DNA of 64,000 bases, from assembly GCF_003576645.1 (NCBI RefSeq), contig NC_044920.1:25014676-25078675 (forward strand), given 5' to 3'. The notes below the pieces were generated by a model, which saw nothing but the letters and a program-made list of their open reading frames with translations, was not told the DNA's origin and made no database searches. Positions 1-11,800 of this stretch are shown piece after piece. Source of the stretch: Ipomoea triloba (lineage: Eukaryota > Streptophyta > Magnoliopsida > Solanales > Convolvulaceae). A program made the translations under genes and the position numbers. How positions within the stretch are numbered: position 1 is the stretch's first letter; the number at the start of each line of letters is the position of its first letter.

Positions 1-20
1 GGGGGGGGGGGGGGGGGGGG
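1..20. other. Poly-G run at window edge
   Basis: Twenty consecutive G open the window and run straight into ordinary AT-rich sequence. No gene or repeat context explains them. Such runs are typical of sequencing or contig-end artefacts, though a real homopolymer cannot be excluded. Confidence 0.6.
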
Positions 21-610
21 TAAATTAGGAATGCATGGTTAGTGTTAAATAGAGGGCACACTTTCTTGACGGCTCTCTGCAACATGAACAAGGAATATAT
101 AGTAATATTATGCTTTCACGTTTTATTCTTTTTTTTTTTAAAGAAAAAAATTCATGTTAACATGGTTGACACGTGGCGGGCGAAAGGGTTATTCCATGTG
201 AGTGTATTGTCTACTTCTAATTTTCCAGGAGCACGAGAGTTGAAAGGCTATGCACTTTATTGATTTGGCTTTCCAGAATTCTGATTCCAAATAATGTGAC
301 CTGTTGGCTGTTGTGCGTACTGAATTAGAACACGAATCCCCTGTTGTAACCATGCAAACTCTGTACCCATTTGTCCCCTCTTGGTCCCGCTTCCTCCCCC
401 ATACATAATAATTCCCATGCTTAATTAAATATTCTTAATTCATTCATTCATTAATTACAATCCCATCATGAAAATCAAGCTCAGAGTACACATCACAATC
501 AATCAACACACATTCATCAATCTTCATTCATACATTCCATGCTCTCTATCTGGTGAAGACACAGTAATAAGTACTAAGATAGTATTGGTGCTTAGTATTC
601 CCCTCCATTG

Positions 611-2144
611 TTATAGCACCCTGGAATTGCAAGGACGAAGATCCATCTCCTGGGTCCAGGCAGACCGGTCTTGAATGTGCAATTGCCAATATGTTTGTGC
701 CAGCGCTTCAGGGTCCATCCATCCTCCGTCCCCTCCCCCGCCCCTACTCTGTTGTTGCCACGACACCGATGCCATCCCACCCCTACACATATTAAACCCC
801 AATGCATAACTCAATCCAAATAAGAAAAAAAAAATGGTACAAAAATCAAATTTGACTATATGTGGGCATGGACCAATTAATTGGGTATATATTAGTACTT
901 TAGATTAAACTAACGTAAATGAGTGGATACCTAAAAGTTGAAAGGTAGAGAGAGAGATTCCAAAAAGAGGAATCTTAATTTAAGAAAGGCCGGCCCGCAG
1001 ACATGCAATATGATGATTGAGAAAGATGGAAGGAATTGAAGAATCTGGGCGGGAGACAAACCTGGGTGTGCCGACGATGCCGTCGATGACGACATGCGCC
1101 ACGTGTATTCCCTGCGCCTGGAATTCCCTCGCCAGACACTGCGACAGCGCTCTCAGTGCAAATTTCCCACAGCCTGATCATACATAACAACTGCAGATCG
1201 ATTAATAAATCAATTATTTATAATAAAAATTCATAATTCTTGAAACAAAAACAAAAAAAAGAAGTATATTTACATAGTTCGGAAAAGCCAGCAATGCCGT
1301 TGAGAGAAGCGGCGCAGCCCGTGAAGAGAATCGTCCCTTTCCCTCTTTCCACCATGCCCGGCACCACCTGGAATCCCAATTCAATTCCCCCATGCAACAA
1401 ATTAAACATTTATTAATATTATCATTATTGTTATGTATGGAAGTTAATAGAATACATAGATTATGACCCTATTTGACAAATGATTGTTAGCTGATAGCTA
1501 TTAGCTATGAGCTGATAGATTATGACCCTATTTGACAAATGATTGTTAGCTGATAGCTATTAGCTATGAGCTGATAGATTATGATCCTATTTGACAAATG
1601 ATTGTTAGCTGATAGCTATTAGCTATGAGCTGATTGAGCCAGAAGGTATTAACCTGTTGAGCGCAGAGGAAGGCGCCGACGGAGGAAGCGGCTAGGGATT
1701 TTTCGAAGCTTTCGATCCGAATATCGGTGAAGTTAGTAGCGAGCCAGGAGAGCTGGTGGTACACATTATACACCAGAACTTCCACGAATCCCAGGGAAAG
1801 AACTCCCTCGAATGCTTCTCGTATGCTCCGGGAGTCGGAGCAGTCGATTCGGATGGCAAAAACCTGCGCCTTTTCTTCCCGGGCTATCTCCTCGGCAAAC
1901 CTCGACAATCTACCTGCACTTAATTATACCATTTTCAATTCGCAAAATTAAATCAAGGGATTTTAATTTTAATGGAGTGATTGGATTAAGGTATACCTAA
2001 GTCGCGGGCTAAGATGGCGACGGTGTAGCCTTCGTGGGCGAACTTGCGGGCGATGGAGCGGCCCAGGTCGGGTCCCACGCCGACAATGGCGGCGATGCCT
2101 CTCGTAGCGGCGGCTGAGGCGGAGCTGCCCATGTTACGCAGCAT
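611..2144 (-). CDS. Atypical short-chain dehydrogenase/reductase (Rossmann-fold SDR), 5 exons
   Basis: Five exons on the minus strand (1997-2144, 1654-1913, 1274-1367, 1062-1173, 611-782) join with GT/AG borders and matching phases to give 261 aa. An in-frame ATG at 2132 would give 257 aa. Near the N-terminus is a glycine-rich nucleotide-binding turn (G-V-G-P-D-L-G) followed by R-K-F-x-x-E-G-Y-T-V-A-I-L-A-R-D, the usual SDR beta-alpha-beta NAD(P) fold. A central V-Y-N-V stands where NNAG-type motifs lie. The strand before the active site reads T-I-L-F-T-G-C-A-A-S. At the place of the YxxxK catalytic pair the sequence is L-C-C-G-K: the lysine is kept but the tyrosine is leucine. The C-terminus carries M-D-P-E-A-L-A-Q-T-Y-W and D-L-R-P, which I associate with a plant SDR subfamily of unknown substrate. 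Intron 2 holds a 59-bp tandem repeat. Family call is firm; substrate and even oxidoreductase activity are not. Confidence 0.9.
1461..1634. repeat. 59-bp tandem repeat, about 3 copies, in SDR intron 2
   Basis: Near-identical units start at 1461, 1520 and 1579, the last truncated at about 1634. Each unit contains two overlapping TAGCTAT/TTAGCTGATAGC-type inverted motifs. A single-base change (ACCC to ATCC) marks the third unit. The array is wholly intronic. Confidence 0.9.
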
Positions 2145-2234
2145 TTTTGAGGGGAGAGAACAGAGAAGAATGTAGCTCAACGGTGGTGAGCTCTCAGCTC
2201 TCAGGGCATGCGTAACTCTTAACACTTTCTCCAC

Positions 2235-5200
2235 CGTCTTTAAACTACTACTGTCCCCTTGTAGCCAAGTTCGTTAATAATTATGGAAAATGACATATTT
2301 GTTTTTATATCCTAAGCACCGTTGCAAAAGTCAATCTAGGAGCCCTAGATCGTAGCGATTTCTTTCCTAGGCGCCTACCTCACGTTTAATTATGTCGACT
2401 CAGTTGTGTAGACAATCGCCTAGCACCTAACTCGGCTGAACTAACTCATTCATTTTGATCGAGTTAACCGAGTTAATTCAGTCAACTCGATCTGGTTTGA
2501 TTTACCCTTTTGTTCCTTTTGATCTTTTGTCAACTAGAGCGACAAGGCATAATTTATCATGTGCACAGCTATGTCGCTTGAGCATAATGTATTTGTCCAT
2601 TAATAATACGGAGTAGTTTATTTTGATAATTAAAAACCCATAATATTCAATAATTATGCGAAATTTGTAGAAAATTTACTCGGCGGATACAATGAATGTG
2701 AAGTAAATTAACGATTGGAGTGTTGGACGGCTCCGTACCCAGTAATGATTGTTGTGGTGTCGACGTCAATAAAGCTCTTACTATAATGTCCATTGTTTGT
2801 TTGTGCAAGTAAAACACAACACCATCCATTACATATCATATTCTTTGTCGATAATCATGCCAGATTCATCCACAAAAAAGAGTGGTCTATAATTTTTTTT
2901 CTTTTATTAATAACATCATAGTCATGATACGTCTCTAGGCCAACTGGTATTCAGTTACATTAGACTAGATGTATAAGTATAGTCATGGGAGATTCATCGA
3001 GAAGAAAAAAATAGTCTCACACTTTTTTTTTTCTTATATCAATAAAATTATAATACGAAAGTTTTATTATTGAGAGTTTATATATCACTTTTAAGAGAGT
3101 AATTTTTGTTGTTGAAATAAAACAGTTAATATCATTTTTTTTTTTGGTAAATTCAGCTAATATCATTGATTAATCAAGAAAATGAACGATACAGTCAGGT
3201 GAAGAGTCTTCCCAAACTCGAGGAGAGGAGTGTGTATCCACTGCCGCTGCAAGAGCATGAGTTACATAGTTCAGAGTAATTTAATACTACACAAACTCTC
3301 AATTTTTACTCTTTGTTTATGTCGCTTGTTATGATTTATGTAGAAAAAAGATGACACGCAGTTCTTATTACTCTCTTTCTTTTCTATCAATAAATTTACA
3401 TTACGTGACAAAAATTTTATTCCATAGCAACCAAATATTAATTTTTGGAGCAAAATTATATCCTCAGTTTCTCAATGAAAAATGCAAGGCCAACGGGTAT
3501 TCAATTACATTAGACTAGGGGTACGCACGCGTGTGTGTTAGTTGATGAGTTCAAAATAAGTCTTTATGTAAATTAAAATTGTCAACGTACCTTTCACAAA
3601 ATTACAAAGTGTATCTGATTGTGTGTAAAATATACACTTAAAACGGTTACATTTTTACTTATTATTTGTTGCATTTTGTATGATAACACTTTTAGCAATT
3701 AAAAGTTTATAACATTTATCAAATTGTCAATGCATTTTTCTCTTAGTTTAGAGTCGTTGATTATCCTTGTTGGGTGGAGGCCAGTGAAAAGTCGTGTCTA
3801 GCATCAGGTGGTTAAGAAATTGTTGGTGATATTATAAATTCGTTGTGAGGCCCCAAATACCGTCGACTAATAGGTTGGGTCGTGTTCATGTCCTGTTATA
3901 GCCTGCGTGTTGGTTTAAGTCTCAAACTCAGTAAACAACGTGAGGTAGGAGAGTTCTGAGCTAATACGTGGTATGTGGAAATGTCAAAAGTCTCCTCCAT
4001 CTAGCATTGAATGCGATATTTATAGCAAAGGAAATGAGACACATGACTGACATGTGTCGCACATGCAGTCGGTGGGCTTGGAAACAGCTCTACGATAACC
4101 ATGTGTGCCTAGATTCATGATCACCCCATTAGGATGCAGTTGAATTAAGGCCAGGAGTCTAGGTCCAAATTCTCAAGTAGCCCTACTCGGGATAATCATC
4201 CCGATCTAAATAGGTTGGGGTTAGTCCCAAGGCAGCGAAGCATACTGAAATCTTTGTTTAGCTTGGTTATCCTGTTGAGGTTGGGTACCGTCAAGGTAAG
4301 GAGTGATCAAGGTCAAGAACAATTCCTCTCGGCGGCATGCCTAGGTATCGAGCAGGTATACTGTACGTGGAGGGGAGTATACTCGAGGAATATTCCCTAT
4401 CAGTTGGGCAGAGGCCTCAAGGGTCATGTGCAGCACGCTGGCTCTCAAAAATGTGGCGGTAAGTGATGTTTGGTTTGATCCTAACAATCTCATATTGTTT
4501 GTCAACTCAATCCTATATACTATATATAAACACACAATTGTAATTAAGATGTAATATTGATATTTTAAAAATATATATTTAGTTGTGAAGTACTTATTTT
4601 TATAACACTGTTTCTTTTTTCTCTTTTTCATTTTTTTTAAAATAAATGAAATCTTTATTAACCCTGTTGAGATTGAGTAGTTCGAACTTTTATATAGTCG
4701 AGTTCAAACTCAAAAAGTTAAAATTTAATCAAATTATAACACATCTTAAATATTAATTTTTTAAACCGCACGAACATTTCAGACTCAAGTTGACTCAATA
4801 ATTACACACTTAAATTAGACACCACACTACATCGGATTATGCTAACTGTTCATAGGATTATGCTAATCGTCTTATAAATAGATTAGATTAGGGAGTACTA
4901 AAAAAAAGATTAGATTAGGGAAAGCAAGAAAGTTGGAGGAACAGTCGCATGTTCGAATAATTGGGTGTCGGGTTGGACCCAGTGCTAAAATTCTATTTTT
5001 TGAGTCAAACTCAGTCGGATACATATGTTTTGGGAAAGTAACATCTCATTTCACCCAAAATTAGATTTTCTTTTTTCACGGCATGGGGCGTCCGGTCTGA
5101 TGATGCGACAGGCAGCATTAAGAGCATCACCAATTTGTAAACCAAATATTTAACACCGCCAATTCAATTAATTTTTGAATGAGAAATTATAGACAAGAAT

Positions 5201-7824
5201 TTTTTTTAAAAAATAAATAAATAAAAGAGGGTGGTCGTCAACCGTCGGCAACCCTAAGGCACCTAATGAGAGCATTTAATGTGTGAAATGCACACCAACT
5301 TAGTAGTTTTTTTTTTCCGTGACTGACGAAAATGGGATAGTGTAAGTTATACTCCCGTATTTGAAAAGTAATTCATGTACTAAAAATTTATTATCAACTT
5401 TTACGCTCACTTGTGTTTAATTTTGATTGGAGGAAGAAAAAAATGAATGAATAAACAACATAGCTCCGTATTAAATTGAGCAATCAAAGTATGCCAAATT
5501 ATAGGGAGTAAAAATGAGAGTAGTAATTGGGAGTACATGTACCAAAACTCTACATTGCAAAGTGGACCACTTACATATAGGTTCACTTTTCTCAAAAACA
5601 AGAACAAAAAAACAAAAGAAAAAAAAACATATAGGTTTTTTTTTTTTTGAAAACAAAAAAAAAAACATATAGGTTCATTTTTAGTATAATGAAAATTTAT
5701 TTTTAGTATATTACATGTTTATTTGTAGTATACTAGCTAAATGTGACCTTCAATACATTAAATTATAAACTTTCAGTATGTTAAAAATGAACATTTATCA
5801 GTATGTTTATTTTTTTTCTTCAAAAAAATCAGAATGTTCTTTTTATGACATGGGGTGTCCGGTATGATTCTGCGACATGCGGCATTTTTAATTTATTAAA
5901 AAGTTCATTTTTAGTATACTACTTAGAAAATAAACATTTAGTACATTAAAAATTATCTTTTTAATATACAAAAAATAAATATTTATTATTGATTCACTAT
6001 GTAATGTGGATGATGATACATAATATAATTCAATCCTTATACCATGGACCTTGGTCGTGTACGAGTGTACAATGTCGTTTTCGAACAACAATTTATTTAA
6101 TAATTTTGAAGGCGATCGTTTGGTTGTCCAATTCATGTTACAATTTTTTTTAATTACTATAAAGCATGTGTATGTATGTGTCTTATGTTGTGAGTTTTTA
6201 TATCTTGTGTTATGAAATTTTATATCTTAAAGAGTATGAATTATGTACCTAAAACAAACTAGTAGTTGTGTAACACAACACAACTACTTATTGTGTCTTT
6301 TGTTATGAATTTATGTCTTGTGTTGTGAAAATTATAGGCCTATAAAACATAAATTTATCTACCTAAATCAAATTTGAAAATAAGTAAATATATAACATGT
6401 GTATGTGTCTTGCAATGTGAATTTTTGTACTTATGTTATGAAATTATATACCTTATGAATTATATACCTGAAATAGATTAGTAATTGTGTAAAGACATCG
6501 AAAAAAAATGTAAAATCTGTTAAACCTAAAGATCAAAACGACCTTATTTCAATCCAAAATCTACAATATTATGTGAACCATGTTCCACAACATAATTTGT
6601 CATCGCAACTGGGCCGACTAATATCCTTCCCCACCAACTTCTATGTTACGCGAAACATCTGCGCTGTGGTGCAAACAAGTGGGGTGAGGGACAAACTTAG
6701 TTGGAGCGATAGATTTATGTCTCTTTTCTTAGTTTATTTTATTTAAATTCTTTGATCCATCGAGAAAGAGGTAAGATTACAAAAATTATGGAATGACAAC
6801 ATGTTAGAGGGTCCTTAGATTGGAAATTTATCTTTCTAAGTTGAAAAAATTGTGGAGTTAAATAGATTTAGATGGAGACTGCTTGAATAGTGAATACTTG
6901 CGATTTATCTCATCTTATGACTCTTGTGTCCTTGGGAGACTTTTTTTTATGCAAAACAAGTATTATTTGGGAGACTTATGATTAGTTTAACATAAATTGA
7001 GAAATTTAATATATAAAAAAAATTATAGCAAGATCACGATAGCATTCTCGGTTGTTAAAATGTGACGTTAAGGTTTGAAAGGGGTGGCTGAAGAGGTTTT
7101 ATTAGGTTAGTAAGTGAAACATAATTTTTAAAAATTAAAATTTTGATTTTTGCAAAACACTTTTTCGATTGAATACCTGATACAAGATTTTTATAGTGCG
7201 AATTACATCTGATGTGTAATTTGTCAAGGTAACACTCCAAGAACAAAATGTATCCCACTCCAGGAAGGAAGTTTATTTGTATGTATATATATAGTGAGAT
7301 AAGAAGGAATATTGTACGGTTTTAACGTATTTAATGGCGAATCTGTATCAAGGCGGCGGTACAATCAAGTTGGAGGAAAAAACTCATCTTTAACACACTT
7401 TTTTCGAAAAATCCAGCAGCTTCACTTCAACTTTGAAGCAAGTAAAAATGGCAGAAAAAGAGGGGACCGATGCCTCAGCCTCAGCCTGTCGTTTATGATT
7501 TTTGGTTTTATGCAGTTGCAACTTGCAAACTATCCACCCACCTTTTTCTAATTTTCTTTTCGAGTATTTAATAAATAGCTCTATTAAGTGATTGAATTAA
7601 TATGTTTAATTATTTGATAGAATTAATTAATTGTAAAAAATGTTTAGTTGTTAGTTGATTGAATTAGCATGTTTAACTAGTTGATAGAATTAGTTATCTG
7701 ACGTTCTTAGTGAAGAAGACGACCAGAAGGCCGCCTTCTTCACTGGTGAAGACGACTAGTTGTTGAATTTTTTATTTACTTATTTTTTTAATTTAAAGGG
7801 TTACAGGATTTTTTTGTTAGAATT
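2235..7824. other. Gene-free AT-rich stretch
   Basis: No reading frame here shows a recognisable protein. It holds homopolymer A/T runs, scattered low-complexity sequence, a duplicated segment of about 35 bp (near 2936 and 3485), and a somewhat GC-richer block at about 3770-4480. That block begins with TGTTGGGTGGAGGCC, contains a TATA-like ATATTTATAG near 4017 and ends near GATCCTAACA. It could be a degenerate LTR, but I found no second LTR, primer site or target duplication. Confidence 0.6.
3769..4485. repeat. Possible degenerate LTR or dispersed repeat
   Basis: The first 20 or so bases (TGTTGGGTGGAGGCC...) recur at 63346 within an intron. The right edge, GATCCTAACA, also resembles the end of that other copy (CTTGATCCTAAC near 63514). 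The interior has higher GC content than its flanks and a TATA-like string. This suggests a repeat family with shared ends, possibly LTR-type. No target duplication was seen. Confidence 0.3.
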
Positions 7825-7839
7825 TTCATTGAAATTATC

Positions 7840-7975
7840 TGATAAGGGCAATACGGGAGGTGGTGGGTTCGAGCCTCAGTAGAGGCAATACTGACTCTTG
7901 TGCTTCAATAGGTTGAAAAAGTAGTTATGAACAGATATTGCATTGTAATAGAGTTAGTAATATTCAAAAAAAAAA
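7840..7975 (+). mobile_element. SINE (family 1), 5'-truncated, with target-site duplication
   Basis: The element lies between two perfect copies of a 15-bp direct repeat, TTCATTGAAATTATC (7825-7839 and 7976-7990), and ends in about 10 A. It contains a box-B-like GGTTCGAGCCTC and the family's conserved 3' body (TGCTTCAATAGGTTG, AGTAGTTATGAACAG, GCATTGTAATAGAG). The box-A end is missing. The duplication and A tail show insertion by target-primed reverse transcription. Confidence 0.85.
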
Positions 7976-8034
7976 TTCATTGAAATTATCACCAAAAACT
8001 TGATGACGGGTTATTTTAGGTAAATTACCTATTA

Positions 8035-8160
8035 TTGGGTTTAGATGCACTAAAATGACAAGTTGAGTTTTTAATTACACTTTTTTAAAGATCAAGGACC
8101 TAATTACACTTTCGACTAAAGTTTAAGGATATATTTGACTTTTTTCCCTTGGTCGTTTAA
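8035..8160. repeat. One arm of a Mutator-like MITE
   Basis: The reverse complement of the right part begins GGGAAAAAAGTCAAATAT and runs on with GTGTAATTAGGTCCTTGA-type sequence, similar to the arms of the complete element at 17803-18286. I see no matching opposite arm nearby, so this is probably a partial copy. Confidence 0.35.
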
Positions 8161-8227
8161 CCGAGTCAAAAAGTTAATAGTGGTCAAAATTATCTGATAA
8201 GCTAACTATGTTACTAAATATGATCAT

Positions 8228-8310
8228 TATCTGCCAAGTACCTTGTGGTTAGATGAGATCACTGATGTTTGAATCCTGTCTCAATCAAAGATATTGGTAT
8301 AATCATGTTT
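8228..8310 (+). mobile_element. Partial SINE (family 1), 5' portion
   Basis: A diverged copy of the family head: GCCAAGTACCTTGTGGTTAG near 8231, then a box-B-like GTTTGAATCCTG. The 3' body is missing or too diverged to recognise. Confidence 0.45.
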
Positions 8311-8856
8311 GGCAAATATGCTATAGATATGGTAAATTGATGTATGATCAACTTCTAATCCAATTTATATTCTTTTCTTGCCATGGTTGAGCCCAGCTCC
8401 AATTTGGGTCCAGACCAAAGAGAGTTGTGACATTCTCCAAAATATCTACCCCAATCTCGAGAGCCCTCGCCTACTCCTTTCTAAAGTTTTAGTGGACAAA
8501 GTAAATCAAGACATGCTCCTTTTCTATAGTCTTAGACCTCTTGATGGATGAGGTAAATCAAGACATGTAGTTTAAAGATCTCCGGGTTTCTTAAAACCCT
8601 TGTTCACTAGTACTCACGATAAGGCCAATTCCATACCTTCTCACCTTCTCGGGTAGAAATTGAACCATGCACTAAAGTTGGTTGATTCAGAACTGTAATT
8701 TTTTGGTTAAAACTGGCCCAGTTTCTAAATGAAGGGGAGAGCAGAGTGATATGTCATATGTTACCTCTTACCTGTAGTCTCATTCTCTTGTATTTGTGGT
8801 GCAAGTAACAGGGAGGTTTAAAATCAATAGGTCCAATGGTGCACATGAAGTTAAAA

Positions 8857-8862
8857 TTTATT
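8857..8862 (-). promoter_or_regulatory. Putative polyadenylation signal of TMEM131-like gene
   Basis: The minus strand reads AATAAA about 20 bases after the stop codon at 8883, followed by an A/G-rich tract. Canonical hexamer, but close to the stop; inferred only. Confidence 0.4.
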
Positions 8863-8882
8863 CTTTTTTTCTTTTCTTATCA

Positions 8883-11800
8883 TTAACCTTCATGATCAGG
8901 ACAACTTACAACTTTCTGTGGGGAGTTGTTCATGAGGATCTGAGGGCCCCTTACAAAAAAGCTATCAGAGTTGTTTTGTATACCAGCCTGGGTTGGCATT
9001 GGCAACACATTCTTTGAGCTACCAGTCAGAGGAAGCCCAAACAGGTGGTCTCCCCATATATCGTACGTAAACCTTTCATCTGACCTTGTTTCCTCGCTTT
9101 TCATGGCTTTTCTGGCGTGAAGTTTGGACCCCGGAGCACGTGCATTTGCACAAGGCGGAGAAGATGAAGCCGAGACCGATGGGAATGTTACATACGAGGC
9201 CAGTGGGCCAGTAGAAGAGCGGGTTGCAGAAGGCAGCATAACGGGCGCATTAGCCAATTTCTTAATTGCAGCGGGCTTCTCTAGAGTAGCAAGGGAGGGC
9301 TTGTCAGTGCTGAATTTCAACGAGGCCTCTGTTGCCTCGAGGAGTTTTTGATGGGGTATTGGTTCGGGTTGTATAATGTTTTCACATTTGGAAACGTGAA
9401 CGAATGGACTAGTAACCCGAACAGACTGGTCCGAATCTGGAGACTGAGGCCACAGTCGTTTGGGTGTAGAGGTGGAGACGGGTGAAAGGGGCGACGATGG
9501 TGTAGAATTGCCACTGTGACTACTCGAAACATCAAAAAGTCCACTTACACCACTAGACTTTTTGTGCTTTCTCCTTCTCCTCCCTTTCTCATTTCCAACC
9601 TTGACCCTGAGATCCCCCCCAATTCGCGACGTTTCTTGTGTATCAGAGCTCCCAATTGCAAGAGAATTCGATGGAGGCACCGACTTCTTTTGGGTATCGG
9701 GCAAAGTAGTGTCCTTCTCGTGTACTAAAGGAGTCGTTGCAGCTTTACTGTCAGCATACGAATGTTCCAAAAGCAATGCCCCTTCTTCCTTGTATGGTCT
9801 GACTAAACCAATGATTCTAGAGAGCATGACAGACTTTAAATTTCCACTATGAATCTGATTATGAAGCACTAACGGTTTTCTCGTATGGTAAACATTGCCA
9901 GTGCAGCTTTTCCCGCTCTTAGGAATATAATCTTGGGAGTCATCGACAGCAAAGCTAACGAGAGACTTCCTCAGTTGGGTTGAGACGATAAACAACACAA
10001 AAGCAACTAGAACCATCGTGAGGTAAGACTTTCTTAGTCGGGCCAGAAATGATTTCTTGCAGATGCTAAGCATGTACATGGGAAGAGTAGCTTTCATGGG
10101 TATCACGAGAATGCCAGTAGTCAAAGCCAGTTCAAGATCTCTCTGTATTGTAGCTACAGAAAAATCAGTCTGATAAGATACCACGATCTTTTTCGACTCC
10201 CCGGGTGCAAGAGAAAAGCCCTCGCAAGAATTTACAACGAATCCATCCAACTGGCATTGTGTGCCCGAAATTTCAATTCTTTTGACCTTCAAGGGTAGAT
10301 CACCGATGTTCTTTGCATAAACCTCTTTTGACAAGAGTTGAGAGCAGCCAAGAGGTTTGCCATCCATCTCATTTGACCCGGGAAAAGAGGAATTAAGAGC
10401 AGGTGGCAAGTTCATCTTAAAATCAAGACTTTGAATAGGCTCAGACTTTTCGACCAAAACCATAAGGAGTGATCCCCCAAATCCACCGAGAGAAACCCAC
10501 TCCACACCAGAAAGGTTGTTTCGTATTAGGGCTGAGCTTTGCCATCTACATTGAGACCCGGGATGAAACCAAACTGGACCTAAAGACGCTCTGTCAAACG
10601 GGTGGACCAGAACCTCAGTCACAGCATTTTCTGCTATTGAGAAACCATATCTTGTTGGAGCGAGAGAAATATTATGCAAAAAAGTATTGGATGAAGAAGC
10701 CCGCATGTGCCTTTCTGGTGTCCTGCATTCGTCAATAATTTCTGCAGAATTCAAGATTAGCTGCATTAGAACTGGTTGCGGGCTTGGGTTTTTAACAGTG
10801 ATCCACTCCGAACAGAAATGTCCAACTTCAATCACCGGGAAGACAACCTCACGTTCATCAAGCACAGACATGTCACTCGCAGTCGCTTGAGATTTCCAGT
10901 TCCTCAGTATTGCTTCATCAGCTTCTGCTGCAACCGATGCCTTCAGATTATACATAATACAAAGAACTCAATCATGATGAATAATATTCGTATCATATGA
11001 CATATGCATGTTACTATGTTAGTAGACACAACTCGCACAAGACAAGTTTTTTGACAACTTATTAGACTTTAATTGAAATTTCGAGTCATAATACATGCAG
11101 GACATGTTCGAAACTTGCAGGGTAAATAAAAGGGGTTGGGGTATAAATTAAAGAACGAGGATCAGAGCATGCCTACCTGTGAATCGTTGTTGTCCAAAGA
11201 ACTTGCTCTAATATTCACAGATTCTCCCTCTTCAGATATTTGTCCATGTCGAGAAAAATATACCAATTTCTCTCTTGTACAAACACTGACTATATTCTTG
11301 CAAGGAATTTCAACCTGAGAATTTCTAGAGCCATTTGTGGATACAATGATCTTGCAGCTCATGTCTATCTCGGGAGATTGAGATGGAGAATCAAACCCTA
11401 AGTAGCTAACCAAGGCTACTTGTGTCGCAGTATGGGGAAAAATTATTAACCCCTTCATGTATTTAATCTGAAACTGTTTGGAGTTATCTCCTTCTCTACT
11501 GATTTTGACAATACTCAACACATGAGGAGAATCGTTGTGCACAATGAGGGCAAGGACGACGGTTCCACTATAACTACAAGGCATGACAGTATCAAGAGAC
11601 AATGAAATAATGTTTTGGTGGTCATCATGGCTCGGCTTCTTGGTCAGCTCTGCTTCTAGAGGTATAATAACCGTATCAATATTGTTCTGTGAAGACCTCA
11701 GCAACTGCACACACAAAGCGCCAAAAATTTTCGCTTCTGAGTCCCACGAAAAATCAAGCTCCATGATCGTCTCACTTTTCTGCGGACCAACAACCCAATT

